Below, in pieces: positions 38,009 through 46,832 of a DNA stretch of 64,000 bases. The translations under genes were made by a program, and so were the position numbers. The DNA comes from Caviibacter sp963550915 (GTDB taxonomy: Bacteria > Fusobacteriota > Fusobacteriia > Fusobacteriales > Leptotrichiaceae): contig CAUVEB010000005.1 in assembly GCA_963550915.1 (NCBI GenBank), positions 1 through 64,000 of the forward strand, read 5' to 3'. Positions within the stretch are counted from its first letter, which is position 1. Every line of letters starts with the position of its first letter. The notes under the pieces were generated by a model. The model was not told where the DNA came from. It was given only the letters and a program-made list of their open reading frames with translations, and did no database searches.

Positions 38009-38974
38009 TTATATAGATAGCATCATAGCTATATCGTAATACGCTTGATTTTTCTTTGAATAATGTTCCCATGCATATGATAATTTATGTGCTTTTATCT
38101 CTGTTTTTTCTATACCTAGCATTACACCTGATTGTTCACCTTTTTCAAGGATATCAATTGCTGCAATACCTAATTTTGTTGCAAGTAATCTATCATAAGC
38201 ACTTGGTGCTCCACCTCTTTGAATGTGTCCTAAGATAGTAACTTTAACATCTAATTGTGGCATTCTTTCAGATAATTGTTTTGCTATTTCATGAGTATTT
38301 CCAACTCCTTCTGAAACAACTATAACATCGTACATTTTACCTTTTTGTCTTCTTTGGTTTATAATTTTTTCTAAATCTTCAATACTCCATTTAATTTCTG
38401 GTATTAAAATACCATTTGCACCTGCTGCTATTCCCGCATTAAGTGCTATATCTCCACAGTTTCTACCCATAACTTCAACTAATATAGTTCTGTCATGTGA
38501 TTGTGCTGTATCACGTATTTTAGATATAGAATCAATTACTATATTTAAGGCACTATCATATCCTATTGTATAATCTGTACCTGCAATATCATTATCTATT
38601 GTTGCTGGTAATCCAACAGTTCTTATACCTTGTTCTTCAAATAAGTAATGTGCTCCATGGAATGAACCGTCTCCACCTATTACTACAAGTGCTTCTATCC
38701 CTCTTTTTTTCAAGTTTTGAGCAGCTCTTGCCCTTATTTCAGGATTTGCAAATTCTGAAAGTCTAGCAGTATATAAGATGGTACCACCCTTACCTGCAAT
38801 ATTTGCAACGTCAAGAGGTGTCATAATATAAATGTTGTCTTCTAACATTCCTTTATATCCTCTTTTAATACCATAAACTTCCCAGCCTTTACTCATAGCA
38901 GCTTTGGCAACAGCTCTTATAGCTGCGTTCATACCTTGTGAATCTCCACCACTTGTTAAGATTGCTATTTTCAT
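38009..38974 (-). CDS. pfkA: ATP-dependent 6-phosphofructokinase
   Basis: Phosphorylates fructose 6-phosphate. The 321 residues are the standard short bacterial form. ATP-binding GGDSQGMNAAIRA (9-21), catalytic PATIDNDIAGTDYTIG (about 123-138; the TIDND loop) and the substrate-binding VEVMGRNCGD are intact. A good promoter lies upstream. Cotranscribed with pyk. Confidence 0.97.
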   Translation of the reverse strand: MKIAILTSGGDSQGMNAAIRAVAKAAMSKGWEVYGIKRGYKGMLEDNIYIMTPLDVANIAGKGGTILYTARLSEFANPEIRARAAQNLKKRGIEALVVIGGDGSFHGAHYLFEEQGIRTVGLPATIDNDIAGTDYTIGYDSALNIVIDSISKIRDTAQSHDRTILVEVMGRNCGDIALNAGIAAGANGILIPEIKWSIEDLEKIINQRRQKGKMYDVIVVSEGVGNTHEIAKQLSERMPQLDVKVTILGHIQRGGAPSAYDRLLATKLGIAAIDILEKGEQSGVMLGIEKTEIKAHKLSYAWEHYSKKNQAYYDIAMMLSI

Positions 38975-39013
38975 ATTTTTTTACTCCTTAAAAATAAATA
39001 AGTTTTACATTAA

Positions 39014-39042
39014 ATAATAACATTTTTATATTGTTTTTTCAA
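39014..39042 (-). promoter_or_regulatory. pfkA-pyk promoter
   Basis: Minus strand TTGAAA (39037-39042), 17-base spacer, TATTAT (39014-39019), about 40 bases before pfkA. It starts 26 bases after the end of the S24 repressor gene. Confidence 0.7.
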
Positions 39043-39067
39043 TAGTTTTAAACTTAGAATATGGATT

Positions 39068-39703
39068 TTAATATGTTTTCTCATAGAATGTTTTGATAAC
39101 TCTTCCATTAATTCTAACTTCGTTTAAATCTTCGATTACTATATCTTCATATTCACTATTAAATGAATGCAGATAAATAGTCTCATCTTTTATCATAACT
39201 TGTTTTATAAATGTAATCCCTCTATATGTAACTATATATATCTTATTTCTTCCACTTAAAATATCAGTGTCATTTGGATTTACTATAGCATAAGAACCAC
39301 TTAATATTGAGTTCGGGTTTGTAGCACAAGTCATTGAATCTCCTTCAACTTTTACTGCAAACAAATCTTTTTTATAAACTGTATAAGGTATGCTATATGA
39401 ACCTACAATGTCATTTATGTTTATATATCCAACCCCAGCACTTGCTCTACCGTATAAAGGTATATTTATATACGAATCACTATTAACCTTATTTAGATTT
39501 TCGTTATATAAATCAAGTAAATACATAGGTGGAACTTGAAGTGCTTCACAAAAAATATCAATTTTATACGAAGGTATTCCTAATATATTTTTTTCTATTT
39601 TATCAATAACACTTTCATCTAAATATCCAACTTTTATTGCAAGCTCTTTTTTCGATAAATCAAGTTCAGTTCTTTTTAATTTAATTTTTTCTCCTAAAGT
39701 CAT
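39068..39703 (-). CDS. LexA/CI-like self-cleaving repressor (HTH-XRE plus S24 peptidase)
   Basis: DNA-binding regulator of 211 residues. Residues 4-60 are a lambda-type helix-turn-helix (LSKKELAIKVGYLDES). The C-terminal half is a LexA/CI-like S24 domain with a cleavable Ala89-Gly90 bond (RASAG), catalytic Ser123 (EGDSMT) and Lys167 (FIKQVM). All three are intact, so RecA-stimulated autocleavage is expected. It has the domain order of phage CI-type repressors rather than canonical LexA (wHTH). No phage gene is nearby. It sits between gpmA and pfkA on the same strand. An AAGGAG SD precedes the ATG. Targets unknown. Confidence 0.88.
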   Translation of the reverse strand: MTLGEKIKLKRTELDLSKKELAIKVGYLDESVIDKIEKNILGIPSYKIDIFCEALQVPPMYLLDLYNENLNKVNSDSYINIPLYGRASAGVGYININDIVGSYSIPYTVYKKDLFAVKVEGDSMTCATNPNSILSGSYAIVNPNDTDILSGRNKIYIVTYRGITFIKQVMIKDETIYLHSFNSEYEDIVIEDLNEVRINGRVIKTFYEKTY

Positions 39704-39713
39704 AATTACTCTC

Positions 39714-39748
39714 CTTAAAAAATATCCTCAATAAAACTATTGAGGATG
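39714..39748 (-). terminator. gpmA terminator
   Basis: Perfect 10-bp stem ATCCTCAATA (39738-39747 on the minus strand) with TATTGAGGAT (39724-39733), then ATTTTTT, seven bases after the gpmA stop. The T-run abuts the SD of the S24 repressor gene. Confidence 0.88.
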
Positions 39749-39753
39749 AAATA

Positions 39754-40434
39754 CTAGAATAATTCTGGATATGAAACTATATTTAATTCTTTATCAAGCT
39801 CAAAAATTAATGGTTTACCTGTTGGCAAGTTTAAATCTAGTATGTCTTTATCAGAAATATTTAGTAAATATTTAATAAGTGCTCTAAGGCTATTTCCGTG
39901 TGCTGCTATTATTACATTTTTACCATTTTGTATATCTTTTGATATTGTTTCATTCCAGTATGGTAATACACGAGCAATAGTGTCTTTTAAGCTTTCTCCT
40001 CTAGGTAAATCTCCCATATTAGCATATCTTATATCGTTTTCTGCTAATCTTTCATCACCATCTTCAAGTTTTGGAGGTGCTACATCAAAACTTCTTCTCC
40101 AAATATGAACTTGTTCATCTCCATATTTTTTAGCAGTTTCTGCTTTATTTAATCCTTGTAATGCTCCATAGTGACGTTCGTTAAGTCTCCATGTTTTATA
40201 AACTGGTAGATATAATTGATCTATTTCTTCTAATATATAATTTAGAGTTTTAATTGCACGTTTTTGATATGAAGTATATGCAACATCAAAAATAAAACCA
40301 CCTTCTTTTAAAGTTTGACCTCCTTTTTTTGCTTCTTCAATACCTTTTTGTGTAAGGTCAACATCTGTCCAACCAGTAAATCTATTTTCAAGGTTCCATT
40401 GACTTTCACCGTGACGTACTAAAACTAATTTCAT
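39754..40434 (-). CDS. gpmA: 2,3-bisphosphoglycerate-dependent phosphoglycerate mutase
   Basis: Glycolytic interconversion of 3- and 2-phosphoglycerate. 226 residues. Active-site LVRHGESQWN (6-15, catalytic His) and FTGWTDVDL follow; the second His is in AAHGNSLRAL (about 184-193). AGGGAG precedes the ATG. Its terminator follows directly. Confidence 0.97.
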   Translation of the reverse strand: MKLVLVRHGESQWNLENRFTGWTDVDLTQKGIEEAKKGGQTLKEGGFIFDVAYTSYQKRAIKTLNYILEEIDQLYLPVYKTWRLNERHYGALQGLNKAETAKKYGDEQVHIWRRSFDVAPPKLEDGDERLAENDIRYANMGDLPRGESLKDTIARVLPYWNETISKDIQNGKNVIIAAHGNSLRALIKYLLNISDKDILDLNLPTGKPLIFELDKELNIVSYPELF

Positions 40435-40801
40435 ATTATATACTCCCTTTTATTTATTTACGTTATTTTAGGAAAACGCATAAAGTCCTTTATTTTTAAT
40501 ATATATTTACTTTTTCTAAGTAAGTTTTATTAACATCAAAATTATACAATATATATTTTTAAAATTCAAGCAAAAAGCTTTTTAGGTTTCAGATTATGGA
40601 ACAACTCAGTATAAAACGTATTTTATGTAAAATATATCTAAAAATATGATTTTACTATAAGCATTGAAAACCTAGCGTTTATTGCACTTTGTTAACTAAA
40701 ATGTTAAAAATATATTTTAAATCATTTGAATAATACAGAAAATAGAGTAGAATAGTATTGTAAAGTAAAATAATTTTTAGATTTTGAAAGGAAGGCTGAA
40801 C
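40435..40801. other. Divergent intergenic region gpmA / pflB
   Basis: About 370 bases. It holds the gpmA SD side on the left and the pflB promoter at the right. Between them an imperfect inverted repeat, TAGGTTTCA (about 40581) and TGAAAACCTA (about 40663), encloses roughly 75 bases. No gene is seen. Confidence 0.5.
40726..40753 (+). promoter_or_regulatory. pflB promoter
   Basis: TTGAAT (40726-40731), 16-base spacer, TAGAAT (40748-40753), about 48 bases before the pflB start. Confidence 0.5.
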
Positions 40802-43033
40802 ATGGACGCTTGGAGAGGGTTTAAGTCAGGAATATGGAATGAAAAAATAAATGTATCTGACTTTATTAAATTAAACTATACTGAGTATACAGGAGATGGT
40901 AGCTTTTTAGCTGGAGCTACAGACGCAACAAAAAAACTTTGGGATATTTTAACACCAAAAATTAGAGAAGAAAGAGAAAAAGGTATATACGACGCTGAAA
41001 CTAAAAAACCAAGTCAAATAGATGCATACGGTGCTGGATATATTGACAAGAATTTAGAACAAATAGTTGGGCTTCAAACAGATGCACCTTTAAAAAGAGC
41101 TATCTTCCCAAATGGTGGATTAAGAATGGTTAAAAACAGCTTAGAAGCATTTGGATATGAACTTGATAAAGAAACAGAAGAAATATATACAAAATACAGA
41201 AAAACACATAACGACGGAGTTTTCTCAGCATATACTGAAGATATCAGACTTGCTAGAAGAACTGGTGTTATAACTGGACTTCCTGATGCTTATGGACGTG
41301 GAAGAATTATAGGAGATTACAGAAGAGTTCCTTTATATGGAGTAGACTTCTTAATCGAACAAAAACAAAAAGAACTTGACAGTTTAGATGAAACTGAAAT
41401 GGTTGAAGATCTAATAAGAGATAGAGAAGAAACTTTTGAACAAATACAAGCATTAAAAGCATTAAAGAGAATGGCAGAAGCTTATGGTTATGACATTTCA
41501 AAACCAGCTTCAAATGCTAAAGAAGCAGTACAATGGTTATACTTTGCATATTTAGGTGCAACTAAAGACCAAAATGGTGCGGCTATGAGTATTGGTAGAA
41601 CTTCTACTTTCCTTGATATCTATATTCAAAGAGACTTAGAAGAAGGAATAATTACAGAAGAACAAGCTCAAGAATATATGGATCACTTTGTAATGAAATT
41701 AAGAATAATTAGATTCTTAAGAACACCTGAATATGATGCATTATTCTCAGGAGATCCAGTATGGGTTACTGAATCAATCGGAGGTATGGGTGCTGACGGT
41801 AGATCATTAGTTACAAAGAACTCATTTAGAATTTTACATACATTATATAACTTAGGACCAGCTCCTGAACCAAACTTAACAGTATTATGGTCAGAAAAAT
41901 TACCTGAATCATGGAAGAAATTCTGTGCTCAAGTATCAATAGATACATCATCATTACAATATGAAAATGACGACTTAATGAGCCCACAATTCGGTGATGA
42001 CTATGGTATCGCATGTTGTGTATCTCCAATGACTATTGGAAAACAAATGCAATTCTTTGGAGCTCGTGTAAACTTACCTAAAGCATTACTTTATGCTATA
42101 AATGGTGGTATTGATGAACTTAAGGGTATCCAAGTTACACCTAAGGGTATGTTTGAACCTATTACATCAGAATATCTTGATTTTGATGAAGTATGGGCTA
42201 AATATGATAAGATATTAGACTGGCTTGCAACAACATATGTTAAAGCTCTTAATATCATCCACTATATGCACGACAAATATTCATATGAATCATTTGAAAT
42301 GGCATTACATGATAGAACTATAAAGAGAACACAAGCTTTTGGTATCGCAGGATTATCAATAGTTGCTGACTCACTTGCTGCAATTAAAACTGGTAAAGTT
42401 AAAGTTGTAAGAGATGAAAATGGTCTTGCAGTTGACTATGTAAACGAAGCTGAATACATTCCATTCGGAAACAACAATGATGAAACAGATAAATTTGCAG
42501 TAGATATGGTTAAAATATTCATGAACAAGATTAGATCACACAAAATGTATAGAAATGCAATACCTACTCAATCAGTTCTTACAATAACTTCAAACGTTGT
42601 ATACGGTAAGAAAACAGGAAACACTCCTGATGGAAGAAGAAGTGGAAAACCATTTGGTCCTGGAGCAAACCCTATGCACGGTAGAGATACAAGTGGAGCA
42701 GTAGCATCACTAGCTTCAGTTGCTAAATTACCATTTGAACACGCAAATGATGGAATATCTTACACATTTGCAATAACACCTGATACTTTAGGTAAGAACA
42801 GAGAAGAAAAACAAGTAAATCTAGTTGGATTATTAGATGGATACTTCCACCAAACAGGACAACACTTAAACGTAAACGTATTTGGTAGAGAATTACTAGA
42901 AGACGCTATGGAACATCCTGAAAAATATCCACAATTAACTATAAGAGTTTCTGGATATGCTGTAAACTTTGTAAGATTAACTAGAGAACAACAATTAGAC
43001 GTTATTAACAGAACAATTTCTAACAAGATGTAA
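40802..43033 (+). CDS. pflB: Formate C-acetyltransferase (pyruvate formate-lyase)
   Basis: Glycyl-radical enzyme converting pyruvate and CoA to acetyl-CoA and formate in anaerobic fermentation. 743 residues from ATG 40802, chosen because GAAAGGAAGG lies just before it. The catalytic Cys pair is 405-406 (GIACCVSPM), and the radical Gly is 718 (RVSGYAVNFV). No second domain is missing. The activase gene follows after 64 bases, with a weak hairpin between them. Confidence 0.98.
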   Translation: MDAWRGFKSGIWNEKINVSDFIKLNYTEYTGDGSFLAGATDATKKLWDILTPKIREEREKGIYDAETKKPSQIDAYGAGYIDKNLEQIVGLQTDAPLKRAIFPNGGLRMVKNSLEAFGYELDKETEEIYTKYRKTHNDGVFSAYTEDIRLARRTGVITGLPDAYGRGRIIGDYRRVPLYGVDFLIEQKQKELDSLDETEMVEDLIRDREETFEQIQALKALKRMAEAYGYDISKPASNAKEAVQWLYFAYLGATKDQNGAAMSIGRTSTFLDIYIQRDLEEGIITEEQAQEYMDHFVMKLRIIRFLRTPEYDALFSGDPVWVTESIGGMGADGRSLVTKNSFRILHTLYNLGPAPEPNLTVLWSEKLPESWKKFCAQVSIDTSSLQYENDDLMSPQFGDDYGIACCVSPMTIGKQMQFFGARVNLPKALLYAINGGIDELKGIQVTPKGMFEPITSEYLDFDEVWAKYDKILDWLATTYVKALNIIHYMHDKYSYESFEMALHDRTIKRTQAFGIAGLSIVADSLAAIKTGKVKVVRDENGLAVDYVNEAEYIPFGNNNDETDKFAVDMVKIFMNKIRSHKMYRNAIPTQSVLTITSNVVYGKKTGNTPDGRRSGKPFGPGANPMHGRDTSGAVASLASVAKLPFEHANDGISYTFAITPDTLGKNREEKQVNLVGLLDGYFHQTGQHLNVNVFGRELLEDAMEHPEKYPQLTIRVSGYAVNFVRLTREQQLDVINRTISNKM

Positions 43034-43051
43034 TACACTTATTAAATAGAC

Positions 43052-43080
43052 AAAGGTGCAACATAGTTGCATCTTTTGTT
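43052..43080 (+). terminator. Hairpin between pflB and pflA (attenuator-like)
   Basis: Stem AAAGGTGCAAC (43052-43062) with GTTGCATCTTT (43066-43076), one G-U pair, three-base loop, then TGTTT. The T-run is poor, so it probably reduces rather than stops transcription into pflA. Confidence 0.6.
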
Positions 43081-43097
43081 TATATGAAAGGATTGAT

Positions 43098-43832
43098 ATG
43101 AAAGGTTATATACACTCATATGAAAGTTTCGGTACTAAAGATGGACCTGGTATAAGATTTGTGCTATTTGTACAAGGTTGTCCCTTACGTTGTCTTTACT
43201 GCCACAATGTAGATACTTGGAATGTAAAAGACAGAAAAAAAGAACTTGAACCTGAAGAAGTTTTTCAAGAGATATATAAGGTAAGAGGATTTATTAAAAC
43301 TGGTGGAGTTACTATTTCAGGTGGAGAACCACTTACACAACCTGATTTTATAAGGGAAGTTTTTAGACTTTGTAAAGAAAATGGCATACATACTGCACTT
43401 GATACATCAGGATATATTTTTACTGAAAGAACTAAAAAAGTTCTTGAAATGGTTGATTTAGTATTACTTGATATAAAACATATTGACCCTGAAAAATACA
43501 AAATTTTAACATCTGTAAATTTAGCACCAACATTAAAATTTGCAGAATATCTACAAGAAATAAATAAACCTGTTTGGCTTCGTTATGTATTAGTACCTGG
43601 TTATTCAGATGATATAGAAGACCTACATAAATGGGCACAATACTGCTCTAAATTTACAAATGTACAAAGAGTTGACATACTACCTTTTCACCAAATGGGT
43701 ACACCAAAATGGGAAATGATGAAAAAGACATATGTACTAAAAGACAATCCAACTCCAACAAGAGAGCAAGTTATGAGAGCAGAAGATATATTTAGATCTT
43801 ATGGACTTCCTGTTTATTTGACTAATAGATAA
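43098..43832 (+). CDS. pflA: Pyruvate formate-lyase activating enzyme
   Basis: Radical SAM enzyme that places the glycyl radical on PflB. The 244 residues from ATG 43098 (SD AAAGGA) contain CPLRCLYCHN (about 29-38, the CxxxCxxC cluster motif), SGGEPLTQP and DTSGY. A longer frame from 43056 lacks an SD and is rejected. Adjacent pflB confirms the assignment. Confidence 0.97.
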   Translation: MKGYIHSYESFGTKDGPGIRFVLFVQGCPLRCLYCHNVDTWNVKDRKKELEPEEVFQEIYKVRGFIKTGGVTISGGEPLTQPDFIREVFRLCKENGIHTALDTSGYIFTERTKKVLEMVDLVLLDIKHIDPEKYKILTSVNLAPTLKFAEYLQEINKPVWLRYVLVPGYSDDIEDLHKWAQYCSKFTNVQRVDILPFHQMGTPKWEMMKKTYVLKDNPTPTREQVMRAEDIFRSYGLPVYLTNR

Positions 43833-43865
43833 AAATCAAAATATTAGAAATAATTAAGGAGATAT

Positions 43866-44816
43866 ATGAGCAAAATTATTGAAATAAATAATATTAGCAA
43901 ACAATATTTTATAAAGAATAATTTTTTCAGTACAAATAAGAAAAACATTGTAAAAGCTATTAATAACATAAGTTTTGACGTACACGAAAATCAAACTATT
44001 GGATTAATTGGATTAAATGGAGCAGGAAAATCAACTTTAATTAAAATAATACTTGGTATATTAAAAGTTGATGAAGGTGAAATAAAAGTTTTTGATAATG
44101 ACCCTATAAAAAATAGAATTAAAAATTTATTTGATATAGGTGTTATTTTCGGGCAAAAAACACAATTAAGATGGGATTTATCTCCACTTGATTCATATAA
44201 GCTAAATAAAGAATTATATAATATAGATAATACTATTTTTAACGAAAATCTAAAAAAATATTCTGATATTTTAGATTTACATGAATTCATTAATAGACCT
44301 GTTAGAACTTTAAGTCTTGGTCAAAAAATGAGAGCTGACCTAATGTCTGCGTTACTTCATAAACCTAAACTACTAATTTTAGATGAACCTACAATTGGTG
44401 TTGATATTTTTAGCAAAAGAAAAATTATTGATTTAATAAAAGATTTAAAGAAAAGCACAACTATAATTTTTACTTCACATAATTTAAATGAAGTGTATGA
44501 AATAGCCGATAAAATTCTTATATTAGATAAAGGAAATCTTGTTGTAAATGAAAATAAAGAAAATTTATTAAAAGAAACTGATTATTTATCACTTAATTTA
44601 TTTTTAAACGATAATTTGGTGTATGATTATAATAAGTTTAAAAATATAGAGGTTATTAAAAATAATGAATATGAATATATTTTTAAGTTTATACCTAAAA
44701 ATCAACTTAAAAATTTTATTGATTTTTTATATAGTTCTAATAAAGTTAATTTTTTTGAAATAAAAGAAAATAATTTAGAAAAAATATTAAAGGATATTAC
44801 AAATGAAGAAATATAA
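43866..44816 (+). CDS. ABC-2 type transporter ATPase (uncharacterised three-gene exporter)
   Basis: ATPase of 316 residues for the two permeases that follow. Walker A is GLNGAGKST, the Q-loop lies in GVIFGQKTQLRWDLSP, the signature is LSLGQKMRADL, and Walker B is LLILDEP. The GQKTQLRWDL motif, with two downstream permeases, matches the COG4586/4587/3694 group. That group has no settled substrate. It starts 33 bases after pflA, possibly in the same transcript. SD AAGGAGA precedes the ATG. Confidence 0.88.
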   Translation: MSKIIEINNISKQYFIKNNFFSTNKKNIVKAINNISFDVHENQTIGLIGLNGAGKSTLIKIILGILKVDEGEIKVFDNDPIKNRIKNLFDIGVIFGQKTQLRWDLSPLDSYKLNKELYNIDNTIFNENLKKYSDILDLHEFINRPVRTLSLGQKMRADLMSALLHKPKLLILDEPTIGVDIFSKRKIIDLIKDLKKSTTIIFTSHNLNEVYEIADKILILDKGNLVVNENKENLLKETDYLSLNLFLNDNLVYDYNKFKNIEVIKNNEYEYIFKFIPKNQLKNFIDFLYSSNKVNFFEIKENNLEKILKDITNEEI

Positions 44817-45567
44817 AGAATTAGTAAAAATAGGTTTTAAGAAAATAATTATATATAAGGGTCTTATAACATTAATTAATATTAAAAATTTAATATATAT
44901 TTTTCTTCAATATAATCTTTGGAGTGCAATTAAAGAAAATAGTAACTACGATATAGATCTTAAGAATATTATCGTATATTTTCTTATAATTCAAGGAATA
45001 AGAAGTATAAACTACAATTTATCTCAAGAAATGAGTTACGATGTTAAAAATGGTAATATTGTAAGTATTTTAACAAAACCTATAAGTATAGAAAAATATT
45101 ATTTTTTTGATATTTTAGGTAATACTTTTGCTAAGGTTATAACTATATTACTTTTAAATTTAATTGGAGCAATGTTAATTATAAATGATTTTTCAATATA
45201 TTTTATATTTCAAATCATATTGTTGATTACAGGGTCATATATATTAAATTTTGTAATTGAACTTATATTTGGAACTTTTTCATTTTTCACACAAAGTATT
45301 TGGGGAATTGAATCATTAAAAAGTATACTACTACTTTTATTATCTGGTCATGTATTTCCAATAATTTATTATCCCAAATGGCTTAGAACCATTATTGAAT
45401 ATATACCTTTTTCATATATATATGGTAATGTAGCAAATTTTATTGTTTATAGACAAGGATTTTTAAAAATATTTATACTACAATTTATTTTTATAATAAT
45501 CATGTATCTAATATATAAAATTTTACTTGGTATTTGTCTAAAAAAACTTAGTGTTAATGGAGGATAA
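44803..45567 (+). CDS. ABC-2 type transporter permease 1
   Basis: Inner-membrane protein of 254 residues with about six hydrophobic segments, COG4587-like. It overlaps the ATPase gene by 14 bases. Conserved context is a short SILTKPISIEKYYF loop after the first segments and a late LSGHVFPIIYYPKWLRTIIEYIPFSYIYG-type loop (not quoted in full). It forms the exporter with the second permease. Confidence 0.85.
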   Translation: MKKYKELVKIGFKKIIIYKGLITLINIKNLIYIFLQYNLWSAIKENSNYDIDLKNIIVYFLIIQGIRSINYNLSQEMSYDVKNGNIVSILTKPISIEKYYFFDILGNTFAKVITILLLNLIGAMLIINDFSIYFIFQIILLITGSYILNFVIELIFGTFSFFTQSIWGIESLKSILLLLLSGHVFPIIYYPKWLRTIIEYIPFSYIYGNVANFIVYRQGFLKIFILQFIFIIIMYLIYKILLGICLKKLSVNGG

Positions 45568-45568
45568 A

Positions 45569-46354
45569 ATGTTTAGATACACAAAAATATTACTAACATA
45601 TATGAAAATAAATTTTAAAGAACTAAGATCTTATGGTGTTGATTTTTATATAGGATCTATAGCTATGTTTCTTAAAAATATATCAAATTTGTTCTTAATT
45701 TATATAATTTATAATTTAGTACATGAAATAAATGGTTGGAATATTTATAAAATGATTTATTTATATTCTCTAGTTACTATAAGCTTTTCAATATGGCGTT
45801 GTTTTTTTATAAACACTCTTAATATTACATACTATGTAAAAAGTGGTAGATTTGATTTAATATTAACGAAACCTGTGAATCCTCTTTTTTTAGTTTTTAT
45901 GGAAGGATTCGATGAAGATGCTTGGGGAGACTTAGCTGTAGGTATTGTTTTATATATATATGTTTCAATTATATTGAAAATAAATATAATCTCTATAATA
46001 CTTGTCTTTATAATAGCTGTTGTAGGTGGACTTGTATTTTCAGCTGTTTCTGTACTTGGTTCTTTAATTTCAATAATATATGTTGGTGTTTCAAATTTTT
46101 CTGATTTACCATACATAATATTTGAATTTGGAAAATATCCAATATCTATTTTCAACCCTGTTTTAATATTTATATTTAAGACAATAATACCTATTGCATG
46201 GATTACATATATACCTGCAATGGCAGTTTTAAAAAATAATTATAATATATATATTATATTTTTTATTTCAATAATAATATCGCTACTTTATTTTATAACA
46301 GTATCTGTTTTATGGAATATCTGCCTTAATAAATATTCTAGTAGTGGAACTTAA
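45569..46354 (+). CDS. ABC-2 type transporter permease 2
   Basis: Inner-membrane protein of about 261 residues with about six hydrophobic segments, COG3694-like. ATG 45569 (MFRYTKILLTYMKINF) is chosen because ATGGAGGATAAA lies before it; the first permease stops at 45567. A terminator follows directly. Confidence 0.85.
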   Translation: MFRYTKILLTYMKINFKELRSYGVDFYIGSIAMFLKNISNLFLIYIIYNLVHEINGWNIYKMIYLYSLVTISFSIWRCFFINTLNITYYVKSGRFDLILTKPVNPLFLVFMEGFDEDAWGDLAVGIVLYIYVSIILKINIISIILVFIIAVVGGLVFSAVSVLGSLISIIYVGVSNFSDLPYIIFEFGKYPISIFNPVLIFIFKTIIPIAWITYIPAMAVLKNNYNIYIIFFISIIISLLYFITVSVLWNICLNKYSSSGT

Positions 46355-46388
46355 AAAGAGATTATCATTTTTGATAATCCCTTTTTTT
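46355..46388. terminator. Bidirectional terminator ABC-2 operon / suf operon
   Basis: Stem AAAGAGATTATCA (46355-46367) with TGATAATCCCTTT (46372-46384), one mismatch, TTTT loop and T7. A-rich on the left, so it may serve both converging units. Confidence 0.88.
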
Positions 46389-46818
46389 AGTTATATTTAT
46401 CTAAAACAACTTTAGTACTATGCCAACTAAGTGTAGAACATTTTATTCTTGCTGGCATATCTTTTGTAAATTCTAAAATTGATGCATCATTTAATCTATC
46501 TTTTTCTTCTTCAGTAATAGAGGTATCTTTTATCATTTTGAAAAATATATCAATTATTTCTTTTGATTCAGACACACTTTTACCTTGTATTAGTTCAATT
46601 AACATAGCAGTAGACGCTTGTGAAATAGCACAACCAAGTCCTATATATGATATATCTTTAACTATATTGTTCTCAACTTTCACTAATATAGTTATATCAT
46701 CTCCACAACTAGGATTATGTCCTCTTTCAATATCTGTTGCATCTAATATTTCTCTTTTTAAATCTTTTCTATTTGCATATTCTAATATTGTTAATTGATA
46801 TACTTTTTCTAAATCCAC
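46387..46818 (-). CDS. sufU: Iron-sulfur cluster assembly protein SufU
   Basis: Zinc-dependent sulfur-transfer partner of SufS, 143 residues. The SufU cysteines are in NPSCGDD (about 36-42), LGCAISQAS (about 61-69) and RIKCSTLSWHS (about 122-132). The insertion between the second and third cysteines marks SufU rather than IscU. Last gene of sufCBDSU, as in Gram-positive bacteria; SufU is unusual outside Firmicutes and Fusobacteria. Confidence 0.93.
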   Translation of the reverse strand: MDLEKVYQLTILEYANRKDLKREILDATDIERGHNPSCGDDITILVKVENNIVKDISYIGLGCAISQASTAMLIELIQGKSVSESKEIIDIFFKMIKDTSITEEEKDRLNDASILEFTKDMPARIKCSTLSWHSTKVVLDKYN

Positions 46819-46832
46819 TTTATACTCCTAAT

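Noticed and set aside
40688..40712. Possible Rex-type operator (TTGTTAAC...) before pflB
   Set aside because: The second half-site is not a matching inverted copy; Rex sites need a clear dyad.
43056..43097. Longer pflA start
   Set aside because: The extra 14 residues overlap the pflB-pflA hairpin, and the SD supports 43098.
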